Shown here: positions 11,801 to 25,946 of the stretch, piece by piece
Layout of the letters: every line of letters starts with the position of its first letter
How positions within the stretch are numbered: position 1 is the stretch's first letter
Origin: Hymenolepis diminuta
Lineage: Eukaryota; Platyhelminthes; Cestoda; Cyclophyllidea; Hymenolepididae
Assembly (NCBI GenBank): GCA_900708905.1
Contig: CAADRB010000052.1
Location: 914,472 to 978,471 of the forward strand
Reading direction: 5' to 3'
DNA length: 64,000 bases
Made by a program: the position numbers and the translations under genes
The notes under the pieces: model-generated
What the model was told of the DNA's origin: nothing
The model's input: the letters and a program-made list of their open reading frames with translations, nothing else
Databases searched by the model: none

Positions 11801-13139
11801 AAAATAGTAAATTTTTTAGAATTACTGTGGTCAGTAATAATGCCCTCATCTTTAGACTTTCAGGAAGGTTGGCTGATGCAGGTTGGAGAGGTATTTTTAT
11901 ATTTTATAACAGATCTTGCCAAAGTTCATGTTTAGTTATGATAAGCAATGGATAAACCATCGCATTATTTTGAAATCTCGAAAGTTTCCATGACAACTCT
12001 TCTTTGAGTAAAATTTACCTCTTTACACTTTTGATGACTTTCAAATTTTAACCATTTGTGACATCCATTTATTTAAACAAGCAAACGCAATTTTTAATAC
12101 GCAGAATGACAAAAGTAATGTTTCTGAGTAAATAAATTTAAGTACTTTTTAATTTAACAATCAAATCCATATTTTTAAATCAAAGAAGGCGGTTTTAAAT
12201 TTTCCATTCCATTGAATTTGACGGTATTGTTGAACTGAAACCCTTTCGCTGTCGAATATTTGACTTAAAATGCTTCGGTTAAATCCGTCTGTATGTTAAC
12301 TTGTAATATGTCATTCTCAAGTGCATACAAGGGCAGACTGGACTGGAAAAATGGGCTATTATCGCCTGTGTGGTCGTTTAAAATGGTTGTTTATTTAGCT
12401 GAAAAAAATGCGCGCATTTTAAAATCATTTTATTTATATTAAAGAGATATCCAGTTTAAAATATTAGAGAGTGCCAGGTGTAAGTAGTAAAACAGATACA
12501 AGCACATTGGAGAAATCAGGTGGAATCAAGTCCTCCAAATTGGTCATATGAAGAAAGTGACAGTTTAATGAAAAAGGGAATTAAGAGCAATTATGACCTT
12601 CTCATTATTTGTAGGAGTAGCCATGAGAGATGACAATTAATGATAGTAAAAAACAGTGTTAAAAATAGAATTCAAGATTCGTTTGGAGGGAGAGGAAGAG
12701 AGTGAGAGAGAGAGGGATGAGTAGGAGCCGGTAATTGTTTGGTTCCACCGTGTTAGCATAAAAAGGGTTTCTGTATACTTCAAAGGAATTGGGGTAGAGG
12801 TAGAATAAACAGACGGAAATGGTTCTGGACAGAGCTCTGGGGGAATTGAGGTCATCACAGGATTAGGTGCCACTGTGAAGAGGAGATAAATTAAGTTTCG
12901 GGAGTTGGTGATGACTTAGATGAAAATTTTTGAATGGCGTAGTCATCCATCCTTCAAGTTTGACATGAGAGGTACAGAGTTATGAGAATGACTTTAAAAT
13001 TTATAAAAGCTCTATGTTTATAATGATTTTAAAATGTAACTTTCGGTAATATAATTAATCCTTGATTCTCAGATGAATTTAAATAGTAAATAATATCACT
13101 TTCTAAATAGTAAATATTGTACAAACCGCATATAAAGAT
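11801..13139. other. Unrecognised stretch with a GA-rich patch
   Basis: No supportable gene. A short GA-rich patch (GAGAGTGAGAGAGAGAGGG) lies near 12,698-12,717. Confidence 0.4.
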
Positions 13140-13265
13140 CAAACGAAGTAAGACTCTTTGATATCTTGATGCTGCTCTCAGCATTCTTTTGATCTCTTCC
13201 CCCTTCATCATTTGTTGAACTTTCTATTAACAGATTTTAGTTGCCTCCCATAATTACAAATTCTG
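13140..13265 (-). repeat. Family A dispersed repeat, copy 3 (5' part)
   Basis: Truncated copy keeping only the 5' portion in minus orientation: AAATGATGAAGGGGGAAGAG, then AGCATCAAGATATCAAAGAG and TCTTACTTCGTTTGATC. The central TTCACGTTCCAAAATTCA block is missing. Confidence 0.6.
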
Positions 13266-16200
13266 TACATTCGTACCACTCCGACTTCATGTGAATATTC
13301 GAATTATCTCACTAAATTCAAAATTTCAGTACCATTCTGCGTCTGAAGTGTTATTTATTGTTAATTCATTAATTTCCGCAAAATGGAATCCAGATGAGCA
13401 TGAGATAGAGCCGATTGAAATTTTAGAGATTGTATGCTCCAATGAAATTGGGACGTTTCCTCAAAATTTATCTCGACGCATAAATCTTCCTGACGTATCG
13501 AAATAAATAAGTCCTAGGAAAAGTAAATATCGGTTACGGAAATGTATAAATAACCGTTAAAGTAATTTAAATTGCTTCATTTTCTAAAATAAACTGTTAG
13601 TTGAAAGAGAAAGAGTGAAATGCGAAACCGATTAACACCGGAAAACTAATTGCGATGTGAACTTGAGGACAAAGTTGAGTTAAGTGTTAACCTTGACCTG
13701 GATTCTCAACCTTACTGCTGCAATTTTAAAACGGCCTAAAAGAGCGAAGAGGGTAGAAGAAATCTGCCGTCGAAATATTGAGATGAAAATCGCTGAATGA
13801 ATCCCTCGTTCAGACCTTCCACAAATATATCAAATAATAAAGGAAGAAATATAATGCAGTTAAGTAAAAAATTTATTTTACGGGAAAATTATTTAAATTT
13901 AATAAAGAGGGTAAAAATAATGGAGAGAAAATATTGATCTACGTAGCTTTACCTAGTTACATACGTTCAACATAGCGGCCATTTCAAATAAAAATGATAT
14001 AATTTTTAAATAAATTTTTTTCTCAATAATACAATGTAATATTTTGAAAAATAATAAAATAAATTAATTATTAACTCAGTCAATTAATCAAAATTAATTA
14101 AATTTAATTAATTTTCAATTGGTATTTTGTTTTTTTTTGAGTGGTTCATAATTCGCAACTTTTTTGAAACTTGCGTATTTTTGCAGCCGTAATTATTTAA
14201 TATTTGTTTAGATTAAATCATAAAATAGCGGAAAAATCAAAGGCAAACTGTCGGTAGCTTTCTTAGATCGCCTCTTTTATTAACTATTAATGACCTTTAA
14301 AATGGAATTAATTAAATTCGCGTCAGTTACCGACAGAGTGTTTTAATAATGGTAAGGAGTAAAAATAATGCTTGGGTGGACGGGAAGAAAAAAAGGGGAT
14401 AGAAAATACAATGAGGTACTTTTCGTAAATATTTCAATTACAGGAATAATTTTCACTAATTCATTTGTTAGTAACAATAACCATTTAATTACTATAAATT
14501 TCAACTTTGTGTAGATTTTTAAAATTTCTGTTGGAAAATTAGTAAACAATTTTTGTCTAGGAGCAATTAAATTAACAGTTTGTTAAAATGTGCTGATTTT
14601 TATCGTCGGAAACTCGAATAATTCTGAGGCCAAGCCTGCCATTATGGCAATTACGTGCTATAACTGGGTTCTGGAATTTGTGGCCAATTAAATTTGGAGC
14701 TTTTCTTCACAACTATTCAATTTTCTTCCGTTAACTAGCTACGAAGCTCCTTTTTTCTGCCTTATTCTTGTGTACATTTTCCACCAGTGAATGATTCACT
14801 CCCTTCCACGTTCATGAATTCTGTGGATTTTAAAAGAGCTGTAATTTGGTCTGTTTCGACACCTTCCAAGTTTTATCTCCTCTCTCTATTCGACTTTGTG
14901 TAACTACAAGGAAAATTATTTAATGATAAACTCGCCTTTTTACCAATTAATTTAATAAATAAAACAGCTAAATTTTAATGTTTATGAGCCGGAGAGGCTG
15001 TAAATTTATTGGTGATCAAATATCAATAATTTTGAAATGTAGTAGGCATAGTGATCTAATTCCGGCTTAATCACATGCTTTCCCTTATCTTGAGCTTGTC
15101 CATTTCCTGTTATCCTCCCTCATGACAAACTGATGAACTATTCACCTTACTATCTAGATATGTGTCATCCATACCTGTTCCACCACCTTTATCGAGCGTT
15201 GTACATAATTACCTTTCCACATTCACTATTGGTCCATTTAAAGACACTCTCATCCTATTGGCCACAATGACTCAATATGGACACTCGTGTGTGTGCATGT
15301 GAAGTATCATTAATACGTCTACGAGCGTATAATTTTTACCATCTACAACGCCAATGTTCCAGCCAGAAGAAGGATAAGCACAAGTTCCTGTTGTTATAGC
15401 AACAATTTTTTTACGTTTTTGAATTTAGTTTGAATTATGTTCAGTATACTGTAATTCGTATTAGTTCACATCAGCAATTTAAGAGGTAGACGTTATTTTC
15501 AGTAGAAATGAAAAGAAAGCATAAAATAAATTTCAATTCTGTCAAGGGAAAATGGTTCATAACTTATTCATAATTATATGTTCAGCTGGGCAATAATCCA
15601 CCTGTATATTTAAATGCCGATGGTATCTGTGTGCAAGTAGTTTATTCAGTGTATTCTGCATGATGCTCAAATCTTGGAGCTTCAACCATTTACTATGTTT
15701 CTAGCTTGCAGAATTCAAAATGCTTCAATTCACCTCAGATAAATTTCAAACACAACGGTCTGGCTCAAGATTAATTTGATGACTTATCCACTGGTAAAAG
15801 TTTTGAACTTACCATTATTTACACGCTCTTTTGAGTGCACTATAGAAGAGAAGCTCCGAAGTAAAATTACTTTTTAGAAAAACAGATTTCATGTCAAAAA
15901 TGTGAAAATCCTGACTTTGAAATTTTCTTTTAACAAAGAATTCAACACTTTTTTGGAAAAACCTCTTCCGTGTTTACTTTGGTAATGAAGATAGTCCGGA
16001 CCATAATTTCCGCTTCTTTATGACTGAACTTCATACAATATTATTCAGTGCACTAAACCTGTAATTCAAAGTGCGTCTGGAAAGTATTTTGGATCATAGT
16101 TTATTGAGCATAGTCAATTTGAGCATCCGGAACTTCCGCCACAAGAAGTACTCTGCTTACAACCCACCCTAAATACCATTGAAAACAAGCGCTGCAATCT

Positions 16201-17200
16201 CTGACCTAGTATTATTACTATAATTAAACAGAGTAATATAAAATATTTTTTTACGAGTTTAAGTTTTGAGAAACAACAGAAATGAATTGAGAGTAAGTTG
16301 AATAAGTGAAAAGTGGGTGGAAGTCATCACAATGCTGAGATCAACGTCGTGTCACCTTTGAACTCATATTCTGCTCCTATGAAGCATGTTTAACATTCAC
16401 CGACCAGTCTTCAGAAGCATTTATTCATTCATCCATCTATTGGATCCTCTCAATAAATGACTAAATTATTTCCCAAACTAGCATGACACACTGATTTTAC
16501 TTTTAGGGAAACATAATAACTTATACAAAATGAAATATTTACGCAAATTTGTTTGAAAATAATAACTTCCGGTAGTTTAACACGTTACTGCTGCGGAAGC
16601 AGATTTTAGTTTCGAAATTGTATACGAGGATTTCCAGTAGTCATCGTAGCGCTTGAAGTTTAATTGCAGTTGGAACAAATTTGTGACAGTCTAAATCGCT
16701 GTTTTGTTTTTCTCCGACTTCTCTCAGTTAATTGAAGATGGCATTAATTGACCACATTATCTTTATGCTACGCATTTGCTTCTTTCTTCCAAAAAGTGTT
16801 GTGTAATAAAGATTGACGTGAAGTTTTTAATTCTCGGATTTGGTTTTTAGTTGCTTAGAAAAGGCATTAAAAACAGTACAAGTTGTATTAGCGTCCAGTG
16901 ATATTTTGAGCCTATTGGACAGAACAGATTGAACAGAGGTTGTAACTCTTTCGTCAATTAATTGAGATGAATTCTTTGTGATCTCTGTACTATGTTGGAA
17001 TCTATGTCCTCAGTATCCAGGAAAGTAACTTCTTTTTCAAAGTTCTGATTGTCTCAGATATAGTTTGTACGAAGTGTTGTTGCTATGCATATCCAACTTG
17101 TAATGAAATAGCCCCATTCATATGTTGATAGATTCCCTCCTTATTCCTCCTTGGGTTGATGTAAGTTTACTATCTGAAGGCCAAAAACTGTAATTTGTAA
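13266..17200. other. AT-rich stretch without a gene
   Basis: No supportable gene. 13,850-14,120 is extremely A/T-rich. A weak match to the 5' end of family A (GAATAAGTGAAAAGTGGGTGG and the sequence after it) lies near 16,285-16,365 and is too short to call. Confidence 0.4.
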
Positions 17201-19965
17201 GTACAAATGGTGCGGTTCAATTGAAGTAACACTAGGGATTAGATGTGTTTTAACCACCTGTCGAGACCCTCACGCTTGGCCTCGAATCCCCTGTTATCCA
17301 CTAGCTGTTATAGCCTGCTGCGTTCAAGGAAGGGGAAAACAATCTAGTATGAAGTGTAAAACTTAATGACAGGCGGGTTTATATATATAGGAATTTGACT
17401 ACTGACCCGGAGTGATCTAATAGGATAAACGTAAACAATCGGAGAGTAGAAATGGATCAGCGATGTAGGTCGACTGGTTACGATAGACTCGTCGTAGAAC
17501 ACCTTCATATTAAATTAAAACAAGAAGTTTTATTTTGTTCTATTTTTCAAATGGTGATACTAATTAAGAAGCGTATGTGTCTAATTCCTTCTTTAAATTT
17601 AAAAATGGAGTAAAAGTGATTTTAATATTTTTAATTACTTTCCTTCCTAAAACAATTAAAATTACTTATTCGTATTTTCATTGAAAATATTCGGAAACTA
17701 GAGAGCTAGAATTGCGTGTTGATTTTAATACAATCAACTCCAGAATACCGCGCTTTCTGATTTTCCAAAATTTTATCACGTAACTTTACTTTCAAAATAA
17801 GAGGCGGCTTCTAATTATATTTCTACACCTGATTGGCTACTGTTTTCTGAAAACTCTATGCTATTGTCATTTGTAAGTCGAATTTCCCTTGAAACCGATA
17901 AATATGGCTGAAGGCCATAGTATCTACGTCTCGTCTCAGGATGAAAATTCACATTCCTCTGGCGGCTTCCAATTCCCTCATTAAAAGTCCCAAGTGTTTG
18001 TATCTCTGCTGGGCAAAAATGAAACGCACACCAGCACACGGAGTGGACTAGTGAGTAAGCGGAACTGGGGGTTTAATGTGGTCTTTGGCCAGATTTGGCG
18101 CTGTAGTCATCGGTCCCCACTGCTACTAGCAGAGAATTTGTGGTTGTAGACACGGTAGCTGATATCTCTCATCATTTGTAATCTTTATGCTTCTTGGTTT
18201 TTATTTCCATCTTAGATAGATGGGATGGCCTTTCATATTCACTTGCCGCATCTAGATGATGTGTTTTAATAAAGATCTCTTTTGACCGCGCTTCCTACAC
18301 GGCCATGCTATGATTCTGAGAAAATTTATTAATGAAGACTGCATATACCAAATTTTGAACGGGGATACTTATAAATTGCCTTTGAACTTCATCACCGCAA
18401 CCACCGGCATTGATAGATCACCTCATCTTTCCTAGTCACTGACTATCCCTTTAGGAAGGCTTAAGTTAATAAATCCACCTACAATAACCGTAAAATTTAC
18501 CCATCTCATCCTTCTTATTGAGATCGGTAGAAGTTAGATGAGAAACGAGATTCCTGCCAGTCAAACTCCTACACAAACATATGAAATCTGATCCTGTTCA
18601 CCCTAGTTCTTGTAACTAGATCAAACGAAGTTGGAAAAAATAGAATTGACTAGTGAGGCTAGGAAGGAGAGCAGCTGTTCTTGAAGAAAGTACCCACAGT
18701 TGTAGTGGTGAAGAGAGAATGACAAATGGTGAAAAAATAAGTAGATGCAGATAGAGTAAACGTACCACAGAGGATGACACAAACATGTATACTGAGATAC
18801 ATCAAGAACTAAGAGCTCCGGTATGATACCGCAACTCAGCCACGAGCATTCCAAATGATAGTCACGTGAGGGTCTAAGTGATACGATCTTAAATTCGAAT
18901 AGAAATACGGAGTATGATGCAGTATGTATTTTCTTAATAACACTAATGTCAACATTCATAGCGAATAATTTGCTTTTAATTATTAAAGATTTTAATGAAA
19001 AATTAACATATTTAATTGGGCTTTGTTGTAGAGTTGGATGAGAGCAAATACGAGGGCGGAAAAAGACGATTCAAAAGCAAAATTCAATTTAAGCCAAAGA
19101 ATTTAAAGAAATTATTGTTTCAAGGAGATATTTAATTACTTTTCATTGAAAATACTCAAAATGCTGGCTTTTTTTATTGCTAGGGTTAATTTTTGTTTAT
19201 TTCCCAATCAATTAAATCGAACCCCAAGTAACAATAAAGTTTGTGGTAGTATTTTGATGCGGCATATAATTTGGTGACTGAGTTTGTTATTGGCGCATAT
19301 TGACTTTTATATTCCATTATTGAGCCCCTTTATACTCATTGCCCCTCTCTTTCCAGACGAAATCTCATTTAATAAGCTGATATAGTAAAGATAACATTAA
19401 TGGTGGGGATTTTATGGAATGCCACAGGTAAACCGGCGAATAAATCTGCCTATTTAAGAGACTAAATGTAGTTGAGGATACTTAGTATTTATTTTAATAA
19501 TAGTAACAATAAAGTGAACGTAAACTGGGGTGAAACGGTGATAGGTTGATGTTTTAGAAACAACACGATTCAAAATGTATAGCGGGTGCTACATCAATAA
19601 ACCCTTTTGCTACAGCTAGGTAATCCTCCAAAGCAGTCGAGATAGCGTCTAGCAGGGTCCTCTATTATAAATTTGCTCCCGAAATTAGCTAGACTGCTCC
19701 CAAAGCAGCGAGAACGGGAAAGATGTTTAGTAGAGAGGGTTTACTGATCCTTAAGCGATGAGATAGTAAGAATTTTAATCGAACTGAGCTCCTTATGAGT
19801 CGCTGTCCAGGAGCTTGGTCCTGAAATACAAACAACGCTAAGCAACAGGGATAGTGACTGCCGATTGGCTGAGGAGGCCTCTGCAGGCGAAGTCAACAAA
19901 TGTAAACTTCTTTACTTAATTAGGATCGTATGAAATGGAAAGGATACTGGAACCTCGCCACCTAT
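17201..19965. other. Unrecognised stretch
   Basis: Two patches are richer in G and C than their surroundings (about 17,250-17,480 and 19,570-19,910). They could be old element bodies, but no motif, terminal repeat or second copy was identified. Confidence 0.35.
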
Positions 19966-19981
19966 ACATATATATATATAC
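19966..19981. repeat. (TA)n microsatellite
   Basis: Short uninterrupted alternating TA run of about 16 bases. Confidence 0.8.
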
Positions 19982-22116
19982 AGATTGCAGCAACCAGTTA
20001 GGCTCTGATACGTCTTAAAGGTCTTCAATTACTAATAAAATTAAAAGAAGATTTTATTTAAATTTTTTTGAAATCAGTCTTCAACAGTGATATTTCAACA
20101 GTATTGCTAAGGCTTCTATAAGCACTGTGAGAAGACAGATTTTAGGGAAACGCTTTTGCAGAACCATGGAAAGTAAAGAGCATTCTCGGTGTGTTCTCAC
20201 ATTCAAGGTTCAGCAAAAAAGGGTTCAAATTTTGGGCTGTTACGAAAAGTCTCTTCAAGTCTCTTATCATTGGATACCAAAGAGTAATATAAAGAAAGCT
20301 TTCACAATATCATGGAAATGGCAAATCGGACAAAGCACCAATGAAATTTTGAGTATGATTGAGGTGTCATGGCCGAGATCGGCAGCAGTGTAGGTTCGGT
20401 CTTTGAGAACGCTAATTCTCATAACAAATAAATTTGCGCAAAAATAAGTTAAAAGTGACACATTTAAGGAGAATGCTTGTTGAAAAGAAGATAGAGATTT
20501 GACACAATGTTCTTTAATTGCTTTAAATCTCGTAAAATTCAAGAGCATTTGAAATGTCTCAACGGTGGAACAAAATTCAATGAGAATTTCTCCAATGGAT
20601 TTTAAAAATAAACAATAAAATATATTCTTCGGAGGTGAGAAGTAGAATGAACAAGTTGGTAATGAAGGCGACATTAACCGACAGTCATTTGAATTATGGC
20701 TCTTGAGAGGGTTCTTTTTCAGGCCCGTAAAGGTCAGTGGATGGGTACCAAGGATCATTAAAAACTGGGGATTATTTTTTGCGGATTAATTTCAAGATCT
20801 ATATAAATATTTAAATCATTTTCGATTATTTTTCGTTGTTCTACCCACTGGAGGCTTCCTTAGCCCTGTTTTAATCCGCCATTCCTTAGGAATCACCTGA
20901 TGTTCAAATTCATTCAGACGTCAATAAGTTATTTCTTCCTCAACTTCTAAAGATTTCCATGGAATCGCGTATTTTTAATTATTTCACAGACGGTCTCTAC
21001 TACGACGACTTAGTTTTTGAGCTTGTTTGTTTAACTGAAGAAACTCACTGTCAAAATTAAACAATTAAATGTGTTCGTTTTTTATAATTCAGTAATTTTT
21101 TCATGGGAAACTTTGTATTAAACCAAATTGGTGACTGATTTTACTTTACTTCCATAATGCAAATATTGTTTATTTAATAAAACAAGTGACAGAAGGTCAA
21201 TTAAGTAACTTTAATAATTAAGTATTGAATTTAAGTTCGTAAATAAAGTTAATATAAAAAATGATAAAAATGTGAATAAATCAGAGGAAAAGTTTATTAG
21301 AAATGTTCAAATGAACTTGAAACCTAAATTTAAATGGGGAGAACGTTGGTATTTCCAGTACATTTGATGACCACTCCGTATCAAAGATACGCATTTGACT
21401 AAAATAGGGAAAGTGAAGCTCGAGGGTTTCGGTATTGGAGCTGGAAATTGCAGATGGCTTGCGTTCCACTTTGAATCCCTTCGTTTCAAAGACCTCTATT
21501 TAAATGAGTTCTGTTTATAGGAGCGTAACTTCGGTGATTATTTCCCTTTGTCCTCTAGGTCGCTTTACAGAGGGAAACGTTTATATTTGCTACAATTTCG
21601 ATAAATTCATTTTTACTCGTCCATTTAAAAATGGTCCAAAACAGTCACTGAGTAGTCTAAAAGAGCGCCTTTAGAGCAAAATATCTATTGGCTAGTTTAA
21701 ATTAGAATTTAGTTAACTAACTATAATTAGTCAGATTTGAGGAAGAGTAATAGAGATGATTTGTAGCTTAAAAGATGGTTCTTGATTAAAGGAATAATGT
21801 CACTTCTGTAGGCTGGAATATGGGAAAAATGATTGGCCGTCAACAAATGCAGTTACGCCTTCTCCACAGGTGGTCGAACATGTCCAGATGTGAGTGTGGG
21901 AATCCAGTACTAGGCAATTTAGTGTATGGGAGATGAAGATTGCGAGTTTCTTTCCAGTGCCAAGAAAATATTCAAATCAGCTTCCTAACAGAATCTCTTA
22001 CCTCTCTTTGATTAATTTTCTGGAGAAAGCGGTGAAGTAAAGACGAAAAAAGTTGTGCGACCTGCCTACTCAGTGAAAGTTTTCCTTCCTTCTTACAAAA
22101 GTATTAATTGTAAACC
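19982..22116. other. Unrecognised stretch
   Basis: It contains a 163-codon minus-strand open frame (20267-20758) that is Ser/Phe/Leu-rich, matches no known family and has no supporting signals. I do not call it a gene. Confidence 0.4.
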
Positions 22117-22134
22117 ACCATCATCATCATCATC
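22117..22134 (+). repeat. (ATC)n microsatellite
   Basis: Five to six tandem ATC units. Confidence 0.8.
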
Positions 22135-25100
22135 AAAAAATGTAAATTAAAGACCACCATTTGGGTTCAAAACTCCCGAAAATAAAATTAATTTAGCATA
22201 ATGCGTCCTGCATGATTAATTTAAAATGAACACTCTGGATGTAAGTCCACAACCCATCTAACCAAATGGAATCACAAGACTTAATATCATAGATACTAAT
22301 AAGGAGCCCAAATCATTGGGGTCAGATCAGAATGCAGGAAACTCAGCTAAGATTAATGGAAAGGCTGCTAACAACCGACAGCCGTATTTCTCTAATCAAG
22401 AATGCAGAATCAAGAGTGAACAATGATGTATTGCATATCAATAATCAATATTCGAGAGAAATAGAGAGAAGCGAGGAACTCAACAATAACGAAAATCGAG
22501 ACGAGAAATGAGAGGGAGAGAGCGAGGGCAGAGCGTATGCATTGCAAGTTTTAAAATCAACATGAGCGGGACAACGCAAATGAAATGGCTGAATAATCGC
22601 AAAGCAGAGACGAGCTAAAAATCGGTGGTCGATGTCTTGCATACGGCAGTTAAATAGCGATGGTTACATTTCATTTAAAAAACCTTAAATTAAAAGATGT
22701 ATTTGGTATAATAATTACTTAAATAAATGCGCAGTTTGAAAAATAGCACTGAAAACCTTTTATGCGAAATTCTTTGAGAACATATACTCAACTCCACGCT
22801 GCTTACTCGTGTTCAAGGTCAGATGACAGTTTGCTCTTTGTGCCTGGTGGTATTTTATTTTCACCTTTCATATAAACGTTATGCCCCTTCGTGTTACTTT
22901 AACTTACCTTAATTACGTGCCTTGATCTAAATCTCTATTTGGACCACGGTTTCTGCGTATATGAGGTACACGTTTGCACTTCAATTTTAGTAGGCCAATG
23001 ACAGACATGAGTAAAGGCCACAGATTATTACTGTTGCCTTGGAACGAACGATTTATATCCATAAGGCGTCTCAAAGTTACCATCATACTCATATGTGCAA
23101 TAGCTCTAAAACACAGTTATCTTAGACGAATACGGCATTGCAAATAGTTGTCTGCCCGATCCTAACTGCTGCATGTCGATTCTTCAAGGGCCCGAAAATA
23201 GACATTTAAACGCCTACTTTTCACAACTCATTTTCAAATATGCTGCTTTTGCTCTTGTACTTGTCGTTCCACTTTCCAATTCTTCTCTCTACACCCCCTT
23301 TTTCCTCATTCCCTGCTCTTGTCCATTATACCTGTGATTCGTATCAATTCTTGGTCCTCTGATCTTGGAAAAGCTGTTTCATCTCGTTGGTTTTAATAAG
23401 CCTAGGTAGACATAATGGGGTTCTACTGATAGGATAGGGTTCAACTATAAACTCTGCACTTTGCATTTCTCTATGGGTCTTATGGTGTTATACCAGCATT
23501 TTAACATTTTTGAGAGTAAAATATGTATGTTTATTTCTGTGAATAATGATATTTAGTGGGAAAACTGAAAGGCGTGGCCGATTTGTCGGCAAGATGCACT
23601 GACTTCGTAAAACCGTTTGATGTCATACATTTATTGTTTGAAAATAGAGGATGAAATATGTCTGTGCGTAGGTTTTGCTTCTTCTTGGAGTATTTTGTAA
23701 TCTTCGTTTAAAATAATACCTTTAACACCTTAACTTAAAGAGATGGTTTTAATCACTGCAGAGAGTTGAAAGTAGTACTGATTTTACTATTTCATAATAA
23801 ATATGATTATAGTTACAATTACTAAATTAATGGTGGATAAAAGTTATTAACAACCAATTCCAGTATGTCATTATTCAAAACGGGGTGTATGTTGACTGAT
23901 CTGTAATAGATACAAGTTTAAACCAGCTTCCTTTTATAGTTCTTGTTGGTACCTCATGACTCGAAAGAAATTTTAGGATAAAAGGAAAGGTTTGTGGTAA
24001 CAGGTCAGAAGGCAAAGTCTTCTTCGTTGAATCTTAACCTTGGGATTTCTTGGAGGGATCAACTAAGCTAGATTTTCACATAATATTGCGTAATCTTGCA
24101 GATTAGTCTACTCACTGTGTCAAAAAGAGCCGTAAACATGCAGTTTAATACTATCATTATTTATTAATGTCCTTCTCCCCGAATAACCGAATTCCTAGTA
24201 TTCGGCATCATGTGACCCCCACTTCCACGACTTCCTGTCTGGAAATGATCAAATAACTACACGAATTTATGAAGTTATATAAAGTCTGGAGGGTAGACTT
24301 GAGTAGAACTGTTATTAAAAAGAATTAACTTGTAGTGGAGTCCTCTGCTTAATGATATCTCCATCAGTCCCCTTTTCTTCGCTATCCAGATTAAAAATAT
24401 TTCTGATTGTGAATAACATTCTCCCAATATCTGAAAATATTCGATATTCATGGAAACCGAGGAGATCAGTTTTTCTATTACTATAAAGACAACAAGATGG
24501 AATAGAGGGCGATAGTGCCCCGGAGGCAAGAAGGATGAATGAGAAAATTGTATATTATAACAGAAAATATTTTAATACAACTTCCTGCCACGCTTGTCAA
24601 TAATAAGTACTAACAATAAAAACGCATTTTTTGTTTGTAATTGGCAATTTGAAAATTGGCGAATCCTAAGACGCATCCATTATTAATGGCAGTAAATGAG
24701 ATGCAATCGCAAGTAATCTTCATGGGTATGGGAGATAAAAAGGTTACTACCAAATAAAATTGAGGTACGTCTATAGAAATATCCTATTTATTAAGCATTT
24801 TATTCCTAAGAAAGGGCGTCAAATGTTAAAATGGTCAAATATGGGAAGAGTTTTGTTTAAATTCAAAACAGGTAAGATTATTTAATTAATTTTCAATAAA
24901 TATTGATCTTGACAACAAATCGTTAATTTTCTAAATTAAATTCTATGAAAATACCTTTCTTCTGCGAAGTAGTTTATGTAAGGTGATATAAGACCTTAGT
25001 TGTGAACTAGTCAGTTAAACTGAGAGTTCGATCATGTTACCTTGATAACTTTGAGACATCGGGATAATGAGGAATTCGTTTTATTTTATTAATTTGAGTT

Positions 25101-25946
25101 ACCTCCCTTATGCCGATTCTCTCTGATAGGTAACTATATTGGGTACCTATAAATCTACCCATATTCGGAGCGTGCTAAAGACTTGCCCCATGAGGTGAAA
25201 GATGGAATTTTGAAGACTCCTCCCACAAAGCTGTATAGTTGCAAAATATCATTATTCTTTACAGCTACGACATTTCACTTCGAGGTGAACTCAATCTGGC
25301 AATCAAACCATCGCCTAGTTTTGCAAAACCTCATTGGTTGCTTTAAAGGCTATTACTCTCTCTTCTGTGGTGGGAACTTTGACTGCATATCAGCAACCTT
25401 CACGTGAGCAACGTCTAAAACTGGGTCAGCAATAGAATGAGGCATTTTTATTAAGCATTTTGAAACATGAAACACACCAGTAATTCTCAATCAGATTATA
25501 AAATATAAAATTTTATAATTGTTATTAATTTCCTTTTGAAAAATAATGAATACTTTATGAAATAGTGGAATCTATCTCAGATTCACTAATTTCCCAAAGG
25601 AAATAAATCATTTAGTTTAAAAAAATATATAACAAGTTATATAGATTTTTGTTATTTGAGTAACTGTCATGTGAAGTGAAAATATCATTATTAAAAACAC
25701 AAATTTTGAAGGCGAACTTTAAATAATCAAAATAAAGGAGTTAAAATTATTTCAAAATCGTTTTGTCCTCAAACAACTGCTGGTCAGGCGACAAAGCCAA
25801 TGAGTTCCCTCCTCAATTCTGATTGGTGAACAGATGGGACAAGAGTTATCCTCATGTGCGTCCATGCCCTTCAGGCTCAGAGCGCGAGGTTTGGCAAAAT
25901 TTAGAACTGTCAGAAAAGGGGATTTCATCTATATCATCACTGTGCA
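22135..25946. other. Region upstream of the RGK gene
   Basis: No supportable gene. It must contain or lead to the promoter and any 5' untranslated exon of the GTPase gene, but no TATA box or CpG-rich segment stands out. Confidence 0.4.

Noticed and set aside
13850..14120. Replication origin or matrix-attachment region in the extreme A/T stretch
   Set aside because: Base composition alone is not evidence in a window that is AT-rich throughout.
20267..20758. 163-codon minus-strand open frame, the longest outside the GTPase gene
   Set aside because: No motif, no splice or start support, and composition as expected of AT-rich noise; it overlaps an equally unsupported plus-strand frame.
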